A stretch of 64,000 bases of DNA from Modicisalibacter coralii (GTDB lineage Bacteria > Pseudomonadota > Gammaproteobacteria > Pseudomonadales > Halomonadaceae): the NCBI RefSeq assembly GCF_004117855.1, contig NZ_QWBW01000020.1, positions 30,277 to 94,276 of the forward strand, given 5' to 3'. The notes under the pieces are model-generated. The model did no database searches. It had not been told where the DNA came from and was given only the letters and a program-made list of their open reading frames with translations. The translations under genes were made by a program, and so were the position numbers. Shown piece after piece: positions 1 to 9,220 of this stretch; positions within the stretch are counted from its first letter, which is position 1, and every line of letters begins with the position of its first letter.

Positions 1-1
1 G

Positions 2-1102
2 CAGGGCGTGGGGCTGACCATCGTCGGCCCCGAAGCGCCGCTGGTCGCCGGCGTGGTCGACCGCTTCCAGGCCGCGGGGCTGGCGATCTTCGGTCCCACC
101 CGGGCGGCGGCCCAGCTCGAGGGGTCGAAGTCCTTCACCAAGGACTTTCTCGCCCGGCACCGCATACCCACCGCGGAATACGCCACCTTCCGCGAGGTCG
201 ATGCCGCCCTGGCCTATCTCGGCGAGAAGGGCACGCCGATCGTCATCAAGGCCGACGGCCTGGCGGCGGGCAAGGGGGTGATCGTCGCCATGACCGATGC
301 CGAGGCCGAAGCCGCGGTACGCGACATGCTCGAGGCCAACGCCTTCGGCGACGCCGGGGCCCAGGTGGTGATCGAGGAGTATCTCGACGGCGAGGAAGCG
401 AGCTTCATCGTCATGGTCGACGGCGAGCACGTGCTGCCGATGGCCACCAGCCAGGACCACAAGCGCGTCGGCGACGGCGACACCGGCCCCAACACCGGTG
501 GCATGGGCGCCTACTCCCCGGCACCGGTGGTCACCGAGGCGGTCTACCAGCGCATCCTCGACGCGGTGATCCTGCCCACGGTGCGCGGCATGGCCGCCGA
601 GGGCACGCCCTATACCGGCTTCCTCTATGCCGGGCTGATGATCGATGCCGACGGCGCTCCCAAGGTGATCGAGTACAACTGCCGTTTCGGCGATCCCGAG
701 ACCCAGCCGATCCTGTTGCGCCTGAAGAGCGATCTGGTCGAGCTGTGCCTGGCCGGGGCCGAGGGGCGGCTCGACGGTGAGCGTTGCGACTGGGACACCC
801 GCGCCGCGGTCGGCGTGGTGATGGCCGCCGGCGGCTACCCGGACCGGTATCGCAAGGGCGATCCGATCGAGGGGCTGGAGGCCGCCGAGGCGGCCGGCTG
901 CAAGGTCTTTCATGCCGGTACCGCGGAGGACGATAAGGGGCGCATCGTCACCAGCGGCGGGCGCGTGCTGTGCGTGACCGCGCTCGGTGAGCGGGTCTCG
1001 CGGGCCCGCGATCGCGCCTACGACGGGGTGGCGGCGATCCACTGGGAAGATGCCCTCTTCCGGCGCGACATCGCCTACCGCGCCATCGCCCGCGAGTCCT
1101 GA
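2..1102 (+). CDS. purD: Phosphoribosylamine--glycine ligase, 5' end outside window
   Basis: GAR synthetase catalyses ATP-dependent ligation of glycine to phosphoribosylamine, the second step of purine synthesis, in the cytosol. The reading frame is already open at base 2, and about 60 N-terminal residues expected for a roughly 425-residue PurD are missing, so the true start lies upstream of the window. The visible part begins in the end of the N-terminal domain (IVGPEAPLV) and continues through the ATP-grasp domain (EGSKSFTKDF, IKADGLAAGKGV, EEYLDGEEAS, the NTGGMGAYSPAP loop and EYNCRFGDPETQ metal and ATP ligands) to the C-terminal domain. The next gene starts 22 bases downstream on the same strand. 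In many gammaproteobacteria purD follows purH; that cannot be seen here. Confidence 0.96.
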   Translation, partial: QGVGLTIVGPEAPLVAGVVDRFQAAGLAIFGPTRAAAQLEGSKSFTKDFLARHRIPTAEYATFREVDAALAYLGEKGTPIVIKADGLAAGKGVIVAMTDAEAEAAVRDMLEANAFGDAGAQVVIEEYLDGEEASFIVMVDGEHVLPMATSQDHKRVGDGDTGPNTGGMGAYSPAPVVTEAVYQRILDAVILPTVRGMAAEGTPYTGFLYAGLMIDADGAPKVIEYNCRFGDPETQPILLRLKSDLVELCLAGAEGRLDGERCDWDTRAAVGVVMAAGGYPDRYRKGDPIEGLEAAEAAGCKVFHAGTAEDDKGRIVTSGGRVLCVTALGERVSRARDRAYDGVAAIHWEDALFRRDIAYRAIARES

Positions 1103-1124
1103 GCGCCGCGGCCAAGGAGTCAAC

Positions 1125-1574
1125 ATGGAACGGGTCAGGCTCGAGTTTCCCGCCGCCGATGGCGTGCACCGCGACACCTTCCGGGTGCGTATCGGCGATA
1201 TCAACTACGGCCGCCATCTGGGCCACGATGCGATCGTCACCCTGCTGCACGAGGCGCGTGCCCGGGCGCTCGCCGCGCTCGGTGTCGACGAGGCCGATAC
1301 CGACGGCTCGCCGAGCGTGGTCGCGGATCTCACCGTGCAGTACCGCGGCGAGGCCCGCTGGGGGGACGAGCTGCTCGCCGAGACCGCCGTGCCCGAGGCC
1401 GACGGCAAGGGCCTGCCGGTCTATCATCGCCTGACCCGGGTCGGCGATTCGCGCCTCGTCGCCGTGGCTCGGGTCACGCTGATCTGGCTGGCCCCCGACG
1501 ACGGTCGGCCGGTGGCCATTCCATCGTCGTTGCAGGCGGCGCTGGCCCGGGTTCGTTCGCAGGGAGTCGACTGA
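1125..1574 (+). CDS. Acyl-CoA thioesterase-like protein (4HBT hot-dog fold)
   Basis: This 149-residue protein has the size and pattern of single-domain 4-hydroxybenzoyl-CoA/YbgC-type thioesterases. RVRIGDINYGRHLGHDAIVT near the N-terminus corresponds to the family's D-x-x-x-x-x-H-x-x-N region, although the usual catalytic Asp/His arrangement is not perfectly canonical. Hydrolysis of a fatty or aromatic acyl-CoA is inferred from family membership; the substrate cannot be predicted. The ATG at 1125 is chosen because AAGGAG lies seven bases upstream; longer in-frame extensions would run into purD. The stop is one base before the ATG of the prkB-like gene, so the two are probably co-translated. 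Confidence 0.78.
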   Translation: MERVRLEFPAADGVHRDTFRVRIGDINYGRHLGHDAIVTLLHEARARALAALGVDEADTDGSPSVVADLTVQYRGEARWGDELLAETAVPEADGKGLPVYHRLTRVGDSRLVAVARVTLIWLAPDDGRPVAIPSSLQAALARVRSQGVD

Positions 1575-1575
1575 T

Positions 1576-2448
1576 ATGTCGCGTGAATACCCGATCGTCG
1601 CGGTGACCGGTTCCTCGGGGGCCGGCACCACCACCGTGCGGCGCACCTTCGAGCGCATGTTCACGCGGGAGGACATCCACGCCGCCTATGTCGATGGCGA
1701 TGCCTTCCATCGCTATACCAAGGACGAGCTGACGCGGATCTTCCGCGAGGAGCCCGAACGCACCGACGAACTCTCTCACTTCGCCGTCGAGGCCAACCTG
1801 CTCGATCGCCTCGAGACGCTGTTTCAGGAGTACGGCGAACACGGCAGCGGCACGTCCCGGCACTACATCCATGCCGAGGACAAGCGGATGATCGAGGCCG
1901 GCTACAAGGTCGGCACCTTCACCGAGTGGCAGTCGCTGCCGATGGGCACCGACCTGCTGTTCTACGAGGGCCTGCACGGCGGCCTGGTCACCGCCGACTG
2001 CGACATCGCCCGCCACGTGGACCTGCTGGTGGGCGTCGCGCCGACCATGAACCTGGAGTGGATCCAGAAGATCGACCGCGACACCAAGCTGCGCGGCTAC
2101 TCCCAGGAAGCGGTGATCGATACCATCCTCGGCCGCATGCACGACTACGTGCGCTACATCCAGCCCCAGTTCTCGCGGACCCACATCAATTTCCAGCGCG
2201 TGCCCACGGTGGACACCTCCAACCCCTTCGAGATCCAGGACATCCCCACCGACGCCGAGTCGTTCGTGGTGATCCGCTTTCGCGATCCCTCGACGGTGGA
2301 CTTCCCCTACCTGCTGGCGATGATCCAGGATGCCTTCATGAGCCGGCCGCACACCCTGGTGGTGCCCGGCTCGCGGCTGTCGCTGGCCATGGAGCTGATC
2401 CTGGCACCGCTGGTGCGCCACCTGCTGGCCCAGCGCCGATTCCGCTGA
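1576..2448 (+). CDS. prkB: Phosphoribulokinase-like protein PrkB
   Basis: At 290 residues this matches the length of E. coli PrkB (YhfF/PrkB group of the phosphoribulokinase/uridine kinase family). A P-loop is present at residues 12-19 (GSSGAGTTT), followed by YVDGDAFHRYTK and a long conserved block around FYEGLHGG and VAPTMNLEWIQKI that is shared with bacterial phosphoribulokinases. In Calvin-cycle organisms the enzyme makes RuBP from Ru5P. No RuBisCO gene is visible here, and the orphan form in heterotrophs has no settled physiological role. The gene is almost contiguous with the upstream thioesterase gene. The downstream 160 bases separate it from the convergent chemotaxis pair and hold no clear terminator. 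Confidence 0.88.
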   Translation: MSREYPIVAVTGSSGAGTTTVRRTFERMFTREDIHAAYVDGDAFHRYTKDELTRIFREEPERTDELSHFAVEANLLDRLETLFQEYGEHGSGTSRHYIHAEDKRMIEAGYKVGTFTEWQSLPMGTDLLFYEGLHGGLVTADCDIARHVDLLVGVAPTMNLEWIQKIDRDTKLRGYSQEAVIDTILGRMHDYVRYIQPQFSRTHINFQRVPTVDTSNPFEIQDIPTDAESFVVIRFRDPSTVDFPYLLAMIQDAFMSRPHTLVVPGSRLSLAMELILAPLVRHLLAQRRFR

Positions 2449-2608
2449 CGGCGACTCGCGGCTTGCTCGGCGCTACCCGGTAACCGCCATTTCCGCGTGT
2501 CGATCGACTCCCGTTCTGATCTTCCCGCGTCGCGCTCCGACCACGCTGTGACCAGCGCTTCTTGATGCACGCCGTCGGCGGCGCGGTCGGGGCGCAGAGA
2601 CGCTGGGG

Positions 2609-4117
2609 TCAGGCATGACGCGCATCGTCGGCAACGGTCAGCGCCGCACTGCTCGCCGCCAGGTCGCTCGCCAGCCCCTGCAGGCAGATCATGGCCATCA
2701 CCTGGTGGCGCTCGCCGCTGCCGAGGGCGATCAGCCGCTTGGCGCGCTCGATCGCCGGGGCCGCGGGGTCGATGTCGCCGCGCCAGCGCACCACCAGGCT
2801 CTCTTCGGCCGCCTCGACGTAATCGATACGCTGCACCGCGTCGGTGAGAAAGCCGATCAACCCCTGACCGCTATCGGCGATCAGCACGTGCCGGGGCGGG
2901 CGCGAGGCATCGCGGTTCAGCAGACGACGCAGATCGACCAGGGCCACGCTGCGCCCGTGACGGCGCCAGACGCCGACGAAGCGCGGGTCGCCGCCGCTGG
3001 CGAGATAGTCGGTGGGGGCGGCATCGACCGCGTCGAGCTGATCGAGCAGGGTGGTGTAGTCGCCCGCACAGCTGAAGCGCACCAGCGCGAAGCGCCGCCG
3101 GGTGGGTTGCCCGGCGGCTGCGCTGCCCGCCTGGGCGCCATCGAGCCGCGCATGCAGGCGTGCCAGCGCACTCAGGTTGAGCGCCGACAGCAACACCCGG
3201 TGATCGAGCGCCAGGGCGTCGCGTCCCGCGGGTCCGACGACCAGCCCGGCCACCGCCGCCGCCTGCCCCGGGCCGGCCGGTGACAGGGCGCTGTCGGCAC
3301 TGAGCGCGGTGACGTGTTCCAGGGCCAGTGCCAGACGCCCCTCGGGGCCATTGAGTACCACCATGTAGCTGGGCCGCACGCGCTGCGGGGCACGCCCGAT
3401 CAACTCGCCGGGGTCGAACAGCGGTAGCCGCGCACCGCGCAGCGTGACGTTGCCGAGGTAGGCGTCGAGCGCGATCGCCGGCGGTTCGACTTCGGGGCAG
3501 TTGGCGACCTCGCCGACGATCGCGGTATCCAGCGCCAGCGCCTGGCCGCCGCTCTCCACGATCAGCCATCGCCGGGCGGTGAGCTGCGTCGGCGTGGCGT
3601 CACTGGTGACTGTCGGCGACGTCGAGGCCCCGGGCGATTGGTGCCCGGGCTGCGTGGCCGTCGGTGTCACCGCGACCATCTCTTCCAGCGCGAACAGCGC
3701 ATCCAGGTCGAGCACATAAGCCGGGTGGGCCAGGTTCGGGTGATCGATCAGCGAAGGCGTCAGCGCCAGCGGGCTGCCGTCGCCCTGGTTCACTGCATGG
3801 CGCTGCTGCGGCCGCACCTCGATCACATCGACGATCTGGGTCACACACAGCCCGAACCGCGCCCCGCGATGCGCCACCACGGCGACGAAGCTGGCCTGGG
3901 GCTCGACGGGCGGATCGCGATCGAGCTGCAGCAGCCCCGCCAGGTCGACCAGCGGCAATGGCTGGCCGCGCAGTGACAGCGTGCCCCGCGACCAGGCCGG
4001 CGCTCGCGGGCGCGGTGGCGGCAGGCGTTCCAGGCGCACCACCTCTTGCAGATCGTGAGCATCGAGCGCGACATCGCCGGTCCCGACGCGCAGGATGCCG
4101 AAGACGCGTGTGCTCAT
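2609..4117 (-). CDS. Multi-domain CheW-like chemotaxis coupling protein
   Basis: The 502-residue protein is built almost entirely of CheW-like SH3-barrel units, apparently three in tandem: about 1-150 ([14 protein letters not shown] core), about 180-325 ([14 protein letters not shown] core) and about 340-490 ([11 protein letters not shown] core). Canonical CheW has one such domain of about 160 residues and links receptors to the CheA kinase. No kinase, receiver or transmembrane segment is seen. The ATG overlaps the stop of the upstream receptor gene (ATGA, 4114-4117), so it is probably translationally coupled to that receptor. A role as a dedicated multivalent scaffold for this receptor is an inference from this arrangement. 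Confidence 0.82.
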   Translation of the reverse strand: MSTRVFGILRVGTGDVALDAHDLQEVVRLERLPPPRPRAPAWSRGTLSLRGQPLPLVDLAGLLQLDRDPPVEPQASFVAVVAHRGARFGLCVTQIVDVIEVRPQQRHAVNQGDGSPLALTPSLIDHPNLAHPAYVLDLDALFALEEMVAVTPTATQPGHQSPGASTSPTVTSDATPTQLTARRWLIVESGGQALALDTAIVGEVANCPEVEPPAIALDAYLGNVTLRGARLPLFDPGELIGRAPQRVRPSYMVVLNGPEGRLALALEHVTALSADSALSPAGPGQAAAVAGLVVGPAGRDALALDHRVLLSALNLSALARLHARLDGAQAGSAAAGQPTRRRFALVRFSCAGDYTTLLDQLDAVDAAPTDYLASGGDPRFVGVWRRHGRSVALVDLRRLLNRDASRPPRHVLIADSGQGLIGFLTDAVQRIDYVEAAEESLVVRWRGDIDPAAPAIERAKRLIALGSGERHQVMAMICLQGLASDLAASSAALTVADDARHA

Positions 4118-5850
4118 GATCTGGCCCGCTCCTCGCCGCGGGTCGCCCGGGCCAGTTCATGGATCGCGCTGTCGACCCGGTTGGCGGTCTCGAGCTGGGC
4201 GCTGGCAGTGGTGGCGATCTCCTCGATCGAGTCGGTGGTCCGGGCCACGCCCTCGACGATGCGCGCGAAGGAGTCGGTGGCGCGCTGGGTCACGGCATTG
4301 CCGCTGTCGATGCGCTTGAGCGACTCGCCCAGCAGACGGTTGATCTGGCGCGTGGCATCGGCGGACTTCTCGGCCAGCTTGCGCACCTCGTCGGCGACCA
4401 CCGAGAAGCCCAGGCCGTGCTCACCGGCGCGGGCGGCCTCGATTGCGGCGTTGAACGCCAGCAGGTTGGTCTGGGAGGCGATCTCGCCGATCACCTTGAC
4501 GATCGCATCGATATCCTCGGACGACTTCTGGATCGCCGCCATCGCCTCGCGCGAGTCGTTGAGCGCCTGGGTGCCGCGGTTGGCCTCCTGCTGGGTCTCG
4601 CGGGCCAGCGAACGGGTCAGGTGGGTATTCTCGGCGATCGAGGCAATGGAGGCGTTGAGCGCATGGATCGACTGGCTCATGGCCTCGGTCTGGGCCTGGA
4701 TGTGTTCCTCCAGCTCGACCTCCGCGGTGATGTCGGTGGCGAACTTGATCACCTTGTAGGGCTTGTCGTCGGCATCGAAGATCGGGTTGTAGGTCGCCTG
4801 GATCCAGACCCGGCGGCTATGCTTGCCCAGGCGCATGAAGCGGCCGTCGAACAGCTCCCCGCGACTCAGTGCCAGCCAGAAGTCGCGATACTCGCGGCTG
4901 ACCACATGCTCGGGCGTACAGAACATGCGGTGATGCTGGCCCTCGATCTCGTCGGCGTGATAGCCCAGCGTGTCGAGGAAGTTCTGGTTGGCGGCGAGAA
5001 TGTTGCCCTTGAGATCGAACTCGATCACCGCCTGGGCGCGGTCGATGGCGTTGATCCGGCCCTTGAACTCGGCGTTGCGCTGGCGCTCGGCGGTGACGTC
5101 GTGGGCGAACTTGACCACCTTGTAGGGGCGTCCGCTGGCGTCGAGGATCGGGTTGTAGGTGGCCTGTAGCCAGATGTCTCGGCCGTGCTTGTCGAGACGG
5201 CGGAACTCGCCGCTGTAGAACTCGCCCTGGCGCAGGCGCGCCCAGAACTGCCGGTAGTCGTCGCTCTTGGCGTACCCCGGCTGGCAGAACAGCGCGTGGT
5301 GACGGCCCTCGATCTCCTCCAGGGTGTAGCCCACGGTGTCGAGAAAGTGCTGGTTGGCGGTGAGCACATGACCGTCGAGATCGAACTCGATCACCGCCTG
5401 GGCGCGATCGATCGCCTTGACCTTGCCCTCGTACTCGGCGACGGCACGCTTCTGCAGGGTGATGTCCATGGCCAGCTTGATCACCTTGTGCGGCTTGCCC
5501 TCGTCATCGAGCACCGGGTTGTAGGTCGCCTGCAGCCAGATCTCTTCGCCCTGGCGGGTGACGCGCTTGAACTCGCCGCTGACGAACTCGCCGCGTCCCA
5601 GGCGCCCCCAGAACTCCTGATAGGCGCGGCTCTGGGCATGGCGCTCGTCGCAGAACAGGCGGTGGTGCTGGCCGATGACCTCGTCGCGGCGATAGCCCAT
5701 GGCCTCGAGAAAGCGCGCATTGGCGTCGAGTACGTGGCCGTCGAGGTCGAATTCGATCACGGCCTGGGAGCGGTTGACCGCCTGCCAAAGTGCCTCAAGG
5801 GGCGGGTTGGCAAGGGTCTCGGCGTCGGCAGTGGGAGTATCCAAGGGCAT
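4114..5850 (-). CDS. Soluble methyl-accepting chemotaxis protein with three PAS domains
   Basis: This 578-residue receptor has three very similar PAS units with an exact spacing of 122 residues; the motif QAVIEFDL recurs at about 29, 151 and 273. Each unit contains an HHxxFC and an F/YW..L..GE element and ends in a KVxKFAxDIT-type strand. A cytoplasmic signalling domain follows from about 390 with the hairpin tip [18 protein letters not shown]. No transmembrane segment is predicted, so it should be a cytosolic sensor in the style of BdlA/AerP-like receptors. The start at 5850 is preferred because GGAGG lies eight bases upstream; the frame extends to 6102 but without support. A FliA-like promoter lies about 70 bases upstream. 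It is co-transcribed with the CheW-like gene. Confidence 0.9.
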   Translation of the reverse strand: MPLDTPTADAETLANPPLEALWQAVNRSQAVIEFDLDGHVLDANARFLEAMGYRRDEVIGQHHRLFCDERHAQSRAYQEFWGRLGRGEFVSGEFKRVTRQGEEIWLQATYNPVLDDEGKPHKVIKLAMDITLQKRAVAEYEGKVKAIDRAQAVIEFDLDGHVLTANQHFLDTVGYTLEEIEGRHHALFCQPGYAKSDDYRQFWARLRQGEFYSGEFRRLDKHGRDIWLQATYNPILDASGRPYKVVKFAHDVTAERQRNAEFKGRINAIDRAQAVIEFDLKGNILAANQNFLDTLGYHADEIEGQHHRMFCTPEHVVSREYRDFWLALSRGELFDGRFMRLGKHSRRVWIQATYNPIFDADDKPYKVIKFATDITAEVELEEHIQAQTEAMSQSIHALNASIASIAENTHLTRSLARETQQEANRGTQALNDSREAMAAIQKSSEDIDAIVKVIGEIASQTNLLAFNAAIEAARAGEHGLGFSVVADEVRKLAEKSADATRQINRLLGESLKRIDSGNAVTQRATDSFARIVEGVARTTDSIEEIATTASAQLETANRVDSAIHELARATRGEERARS

Positions 5851-5921
5851 GGCGCGCCTCCGGCAGGCAGAAAGGGGATCCGAGCCAGCCTGGGACCAGC
5901 GGCTCTCGCGGACACTGCTCA

Positions 5922-5948
5922 ACATCGGCGGGGCCGAAGCGAAGTTTA
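5922..5948 (-). promoter_or_regulatory. FliA (sigma-28) type promoter for the receptor operon
   Basis: Read on the minus strand, the segment gives TAAACTTC, an 11-base spacer and GCCGATGT. This agrees with the flagellar/chemotaxis sigma-28 consensus TAAAGTTT-N11-GCCGATAA at 13 of 16 positions with the exact spacer. It lies about 70 bases upstream of the receptor ATG. Confidence 0.72.
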
Positions 5949-6226
5949 ATAGGGCCCGGCTATTGCGAAGATCGGCATTGCCCGAACGGGCGATGTCGCC
6001 CCGAGGGGCATCGAAGTCGCTATCGAAGCATCGAGTCTTCAGGCCGTCATTGGCCGCTGCCCTTGATCGCCGGGTGTCGTTACGCAACCCCGACGAGCGC
6101 ATGCGGTTTTCGTGCCGAGACCGCCTGACCCACGGGTCAGCGCGTTACGGACTGACAACCTCGTCGTGAGGGGGTAACCTCATGGCAGACGCCTATCCCC
6201 AGTCACTGATCCAACCGGAGCGACGC
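5949..6226. other. Divergent intergenic region, receptor operon / hinT
   Basis: The gap between the receptor gene and hinT is 376 bases. Apart from the FliA-type promoter at 5922-5948, the part nearest hinT shows no convincing gene, repeat or terminator. An in-frame ATG at 6182 would extend hinT by 15 residues. That extension lacks family support, while the ATG at 6227 is preceded by CGGAG. Confidence 0.5.
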
Positions 6227-6568
6227 ATGGATTGCCTGTTCTGCAAGATGGTCAATCGCGACATCGAGCCCGACGTGGTCTACGAGGACGACCACGTGCT
6301 GGCCTTCAACGACATCGACCCCAAGGCGCCGCGTCACGTGCTGATCATTCCCAAGAAGCACATCGCGACGCTGAACGACATCGCGGAGGACGACCTCGCG
6401 CTCGTCGGACGGTTGCAGTACACCGCCGCCCGGCTGGCCAAGGAGTTCGGTTTCGCCGACGACGGCTATCGGGTGGTGATGAACTGCAATGAACACGGTG
6501 GCCAGTCGGTCTATCATATTCACATGCACCTGATGGGCGGCCGCCACTTCACCTGGCCGGCGGGGTAG
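6227..6568 (+). CDS. hinT: HIT-family nucleotide hydrolase (HinT-like)
   Basis: This 113-residue protein belongs to the histidine triad family: the catalytic H-x-H-x-H motif is at residues 97-101 (HIHMH), preceded by NCNEHGGQSV. The N-terminus CLFCKMVNRDIEPDVVYED and the strand RHVLIIPKKH are typical of HinT/protein kinase C inhibitor-like proteins, which hydrolyse purine nucleoside phosphoramidates and aminoacyl-adenylates in the cytosol. The start at 6227 is chosen because homologues begin with M-[DN]-C-[LI]-F-C and because of the upstream CGGAG. It stands alone between the divergent receptor operon and coq7. Confidence 0.93.
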   Translation: MDCLFCKMVNRDIEPDVVYEDDHVLAFNDIDPKAPRHVLIIPKKHIATLNDIAEDDLALVGRLQYTAARLAKEFGFADDGYRVVMNCNEHGGQSVYHIHMHLMGGRHFTWPAG

Positions 6569-6727
6569 CCGGCAAACGCCGAACCGGGCGCTCTTCGCAA
6601 GCGCGGTGCCATCGGGGCATGGCGGGCCGCTCGCGATCCCGTGTCACGCGCGGTCCTTCTCGTCCGTGGCCGGCTTGCCGGCCCGCTCGGCCCCGCTTCT
6701 CATCAAGGACGACCACAGGGAACCCCC

Positions 6728-7369
6728 ATGCTCCGCAAGCTGACGCGTACCGACCAGTTGATCCACCAGTTCGATACCGTGCTGCGCACGCTGGTGCCGC
6801 ATGCCGCCCAGCCGTCGCGCCCCTCACCGGCCGGCGACACCCGCGACGAGACGCTCGACGCGGACGCGCGCCGGCACGCCGCCGGGCTGATGCGCATCAA
6901 CCACACCGGCGAGGTATGCGCCCAGGCCCTCTACCAGGGCCAGGGGATGACCGCTCAGCTCGCCGATGTCCGCACACAGATGGAACAGGCCGCTCAGGAA
7001 GAGATCGACCATCTGGCCTGGTGCGATGCGCGGCTCGTCGAGCTCGACGGCCGCACCAGCTATCTCAATCCGCTGTTCTACGCCGCCTCCTTCGGTATCG
7101 GCGCCGTGGCCGGCGCGGTCGGCGACCGGGTCAGCCTGGGCTTCGTCAACGCCACCGAGGAGCAGGTCGGCAAGCATCTCGACGACCATCTGGAAAAGCT
7201 GCCCATGGGTGACCGGCGTTCGCGAGCGATCCTCGAGCAGATGCGCGAGGACGAGGCCCATCATGCCCGCTGGGCGCTGGAAGCCGGCGGCAAGCGCTTT
7301 CCGGCGCCGGTCAAGTTCGGCATGTCGTTGATGTCGAAGGTGATGACCCAGAGCGTCTACCGGCTCTGA
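6728..7369 (+). CDS. coq7: 3-demethoxyubiquinol 3-hydroxylase
   Basis: Coq7 is the diiron monooxygenase that hydroxylates the demethoxy-ubiquinol ring late in ubiquinone synthesis; it replaces the flavoprotein UbiF in many gammaproteobacteria. The 213-residue product has the two duplicated E-x-x-H diiron-ligand motifs, [16 protein letters not shown] followed by EEIDHLAWC, and [11 protein letters not shown] near the C-terminus. The hydrophobic stretch [17 protein letters not shown] is the membrane-associated helix. The ATG at 6728 gives the normal length, and a GGGAA lies just before it. It is six bases upstream of the DNA glycosylase gene. Confidence 0.95.
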   Translation: MLRKLTRTDQLIHQFDTVLRTLVPHAAQPSRPSPAGDTRDETLDADARRHAAGLMRINHTGEVCAQALYQGQGMTAQLADVRTQMEQAAQEEIDHLAWCDARLVELDGRTSYLNPLFYAASFGIGAVAGAVGDRVSLGFVNATEEQVGKHLDDHLEKLPMGDRRSRAILEQMREDEAHHARWALEAGGKRFPAPVKFGMSLMSKVMTQSVYRL

Positions 7370-7375
7370 ATCGAC

Positions 7376-7981
7376 ATGTCGCAGGTCGTCCATGAACGCT
7401 TCGTGGCGATCGCCGAGACGCTGAGTCCGGCGCTCGCCGAGGCCTTCGCCCGCGGCGGGCCGGTGAACTTCCGGCCCGACGACTCCCAGCCGCTCGCCGA
7501 GCGGCTGTGTCGTTCCGTGGCCGGGCAGCAGTTGTCGGTCAAGGCGGCGGGGACGATCTGGCGGCGTGTCGTCGAAGCGGCGGGCGACACCCCGCTGACC
7601 GACTTCCTGGCCGAGGCCGATGGCGAGGCGCTACGTGCCTGTGGCCTGTCGGCGGCCAAGTGTCGGGCGGTCGGTGCCATCGCCGAGCAGGCACGCCTGG
7701 GCGGGCTCGATACCGAGACGCTGCGCGAACTCGATTATCCCGAGCGCTCGCGTCGGCTCACCGCGCTGTGGGGCGTGGGGCAGTGGACCGCGGACATGAT
7801 CTCGATCTTCCACTTCGGCGACGAGGACGTCTGGCCCGACGGCGACGTCGCCGCCCGTAAGACCCTGATTCGCTTGACCAGCCCGCGGCGCAAGACGACG
7901 CGTACCGCCGCGCGCTTCGCGCCGCACCGTTCGTGGCTGGCGCTGTATCTGTGGCGGCACGTCGACGCGCCGCCACTATAG
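7376..7981 (+). CDS. AlkA-like DNA-3-methyladenine glycosylase
   Basis: A 201-residue protein of the HhH-GPD superfamily. Homology is visible in LCRSVAGQQLSVKAAGTIWRR, the helix-hairpin-helix GVGQWTADMISIF at about residues 135-147, and the following DVWPDGDVAARK, which carries the catalytic aspartate. Such enzymes excise alkylated bases from DNA in base excision repair. It lacks the N-terminal domain of full-length E. coli AlkA and is closer to the short alkylation glycosylases. The gene starts six bases after the coq7 stop and is probably co-transcribed. It converges on the osmC gene across 77 bases. Confidence 0.86.
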   Translation: MSQVVHERFVAIAETLSPALAEAFARGGPVNFRPDDSQPLAERLCRSVAGQQLSVKAAGTIWRRVVEAAGDTPLTDFLAEADGEALRACGLSAAKCRAVGAIAEQARLGGLDTETLRELDYPERSRRLTALWGVGQWTADMISIFHFGDEDVWPDGDVAARKTLIRLTSPRRKTTRTAARFAPHRSWLALYLWRHVDAPPL

Positions 7982-8058
7982 GTGCTCTTTCCCTGGAGGG
8001 CGTTCACAAAACCGGCGAGCGACGGCCGGGCCGGGGCGCGCCGCCCGCAGTCCGCCGC

Positions 8059-8478
8059 TTACGCGTCGACGATCTCGTAGGAATGGGACATCTCGACGCC
8101 GCCCTGGGCGAGCATGATCGAGGCGCTGCAGTACTTGTCGGCGGAGAGCTCGACGGCGCGCTTGACCTGCTTGTCCTTGAGTCCCGTGCCGGTGACCGTG
8201 AAGTGCACGTGAATCTTCGTGAACACGCTGGGCACGGCGTCGGCGCGCTCGGCCTCGACCGCGGCCACGCAGTCGCTGACCGGGGCGCGGGATTTCTCGA
8301 GGATCTCCAGCACGTCGAACGAGGTGCAGGCGCCGAGTCCCATCAGCAGCATTTCCATGGGTCTGGGGCCGGTGTTGCGGCCGCCGTGATCCGGCGGCCC
8401 ATCGATGACCACGCTGTGGCCGCTGCCGGATTCGGCGACGAACTGGCGACCATCGGTCCATTTGACGCTGGCTTTCAT
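8059..8478 (-). CDS. OsmC-family peroxiredoxin-like protein
   Basis: This 139-residue protein matches the OsmC/YhfA type. The first conserved cysteine is in MGLGACTSFDVLEILEK and the second in DKYCSASIMLAQ; in Ohr/OsmC proteins the pair reduces organic hydroperoxides. The substrate RPMEMLLMGLG segment is typical of the YhfA-like branch, whose physiological substrate is unclear. The start at 8478 is taken because the family begins with M-K-A-x-V and the upstream extension in frame is unlike any OsmC protein. It lies downstream of murU on the same strand across 67 bases. Confidence 0.9.
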   Translation of the reverse strand: MKASVKWTDGRQFVAESGSGHSVVIDGPPDHGGRNTGPRPMEMLLMGLGACTSFDVLEILEKSRAPVSDCVAAVEAERADAVPSVFTKIHVHFTVTGTGLKDKQVKRAVELSADKYCSASIMLAQGGVEMSHSYEIVDA

Positions 8479-8545
8479 GAGCGGACGATCCTCTGACAGG
8501 AGTGGACGAAAGAGCCGGGCAGCATAGCAGGTGCGCGACGCCGGC

Positions 8546-9220
8546 TCAGCCCGGCGATGGCGCGCGCAGCCGGGCGTCGAGTTCGGCGAGGCGCTGTGGG
8601 GTGCCGACGTCGACCCAATGACCCCGGTGATGCACGCCGGCGACGCGATCGGTGTCCATCGCCTCGCGCAGCAGCGGGGCGAGCTTGAAGGCCGCCTCGT
8701 CATGGCCGGCGACCAGCGCCGGATCGATCAGGGCGATGCCGGCATAGGTCAGCCGCGGCTCGCCCTGGGCATGGACGCGACCCGCCGGGTCGAGAGAGAA
8801 GTCGCCTTGCGGGTGGTGCGTGGGGTTGTCGACCAGCACCAGCCGCGCGAGATCGCCGTCGAGCGGTGCCAGCCAGCGCCGGTCCAGTTCGCACCAGACG
8901 TCGCCGTTGACCAGCAGGAAGGGCGCCTCGCCCAACAGTGGCAGGGCGTTGCGGATGCCGCCGCCGGTCTCCAGCGGGGTCGTCTCGCGGCTCCAGCGGA
9001 TCGTCACGCCGTAGGCCGCGCCGTCACCGAGTGCCGCGACGATCTGCTCGGCACGGTAGCTGACGTTGATCACCACCTCGTGGATGCCCAGCGCCGCCAG
9101 CCGTTCGAGGTGATGGCCGATCAGTGGCTTGCCGCCGGCCTCGAGCAGCGGCTTGGGGCAGTGATCGGTGAGGGGGCGCATCCGCGTGCCGAGCCCGGCG
9201 GCGAGCAGCATGGCCTTCAC
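8546..9220 (-). CDS. murU: N-acetylmuramate alpha-1-phosphate uridylyltransferase
   Basis: MurU converts MurNAc-1-phosphate to UDP-MurNAc in the recycling route that bypasses de novo synthesis and therefore fosfomycin sensitivity. The 224-residue nucleotidyltransferase shows the N-terminal signature [29 protein letters not shown], the metal-binding NGDVW and a C-terminal [11 protein letters not shown]. The GTG start at 9220 restores the family N-terminus M-K-A-M and overlaps the amgK stop by four bases (GTGA), implying translational coupling. The pair sits divergently from lptD, as in pseudomonads. Confidence 0.93.
   Translation of the reverse strand: MKAMLLAAGLGTRMRPLTDHCPKPLLEAGGKPLIGHHLERLAALGIHEVVINVSYRAEQIVAALGDGAAYGVTIRWSRETTPLETGGGIRNALPLLGEAPFLLVNGDVWCELDRRWLAPLDGDLARLVLVDNPTHHPQGDFSLDPAGRVHAQGEPRLTYAGIALIDPALVAGHDEAAFKLAPLLREAMDTDRVAGVHHRGHWVDVGTPQRLAELDARLRAPSPG

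Noticed and set aside
1474..2421. Long minus-strand open frame opposite prkB
   Set aside because: Histidine/glycine/valine-rich shadow composition typical of the antisense of GC-rich genes; no ribosome site or family match.
5851..6102. N-terminal extension of the triple-PAS receptor
   Set aside because: Open in frame, but low-complexity and without a ribosome site; the ATG at 5850 has GGAGG at good distance and starts the conserved part.
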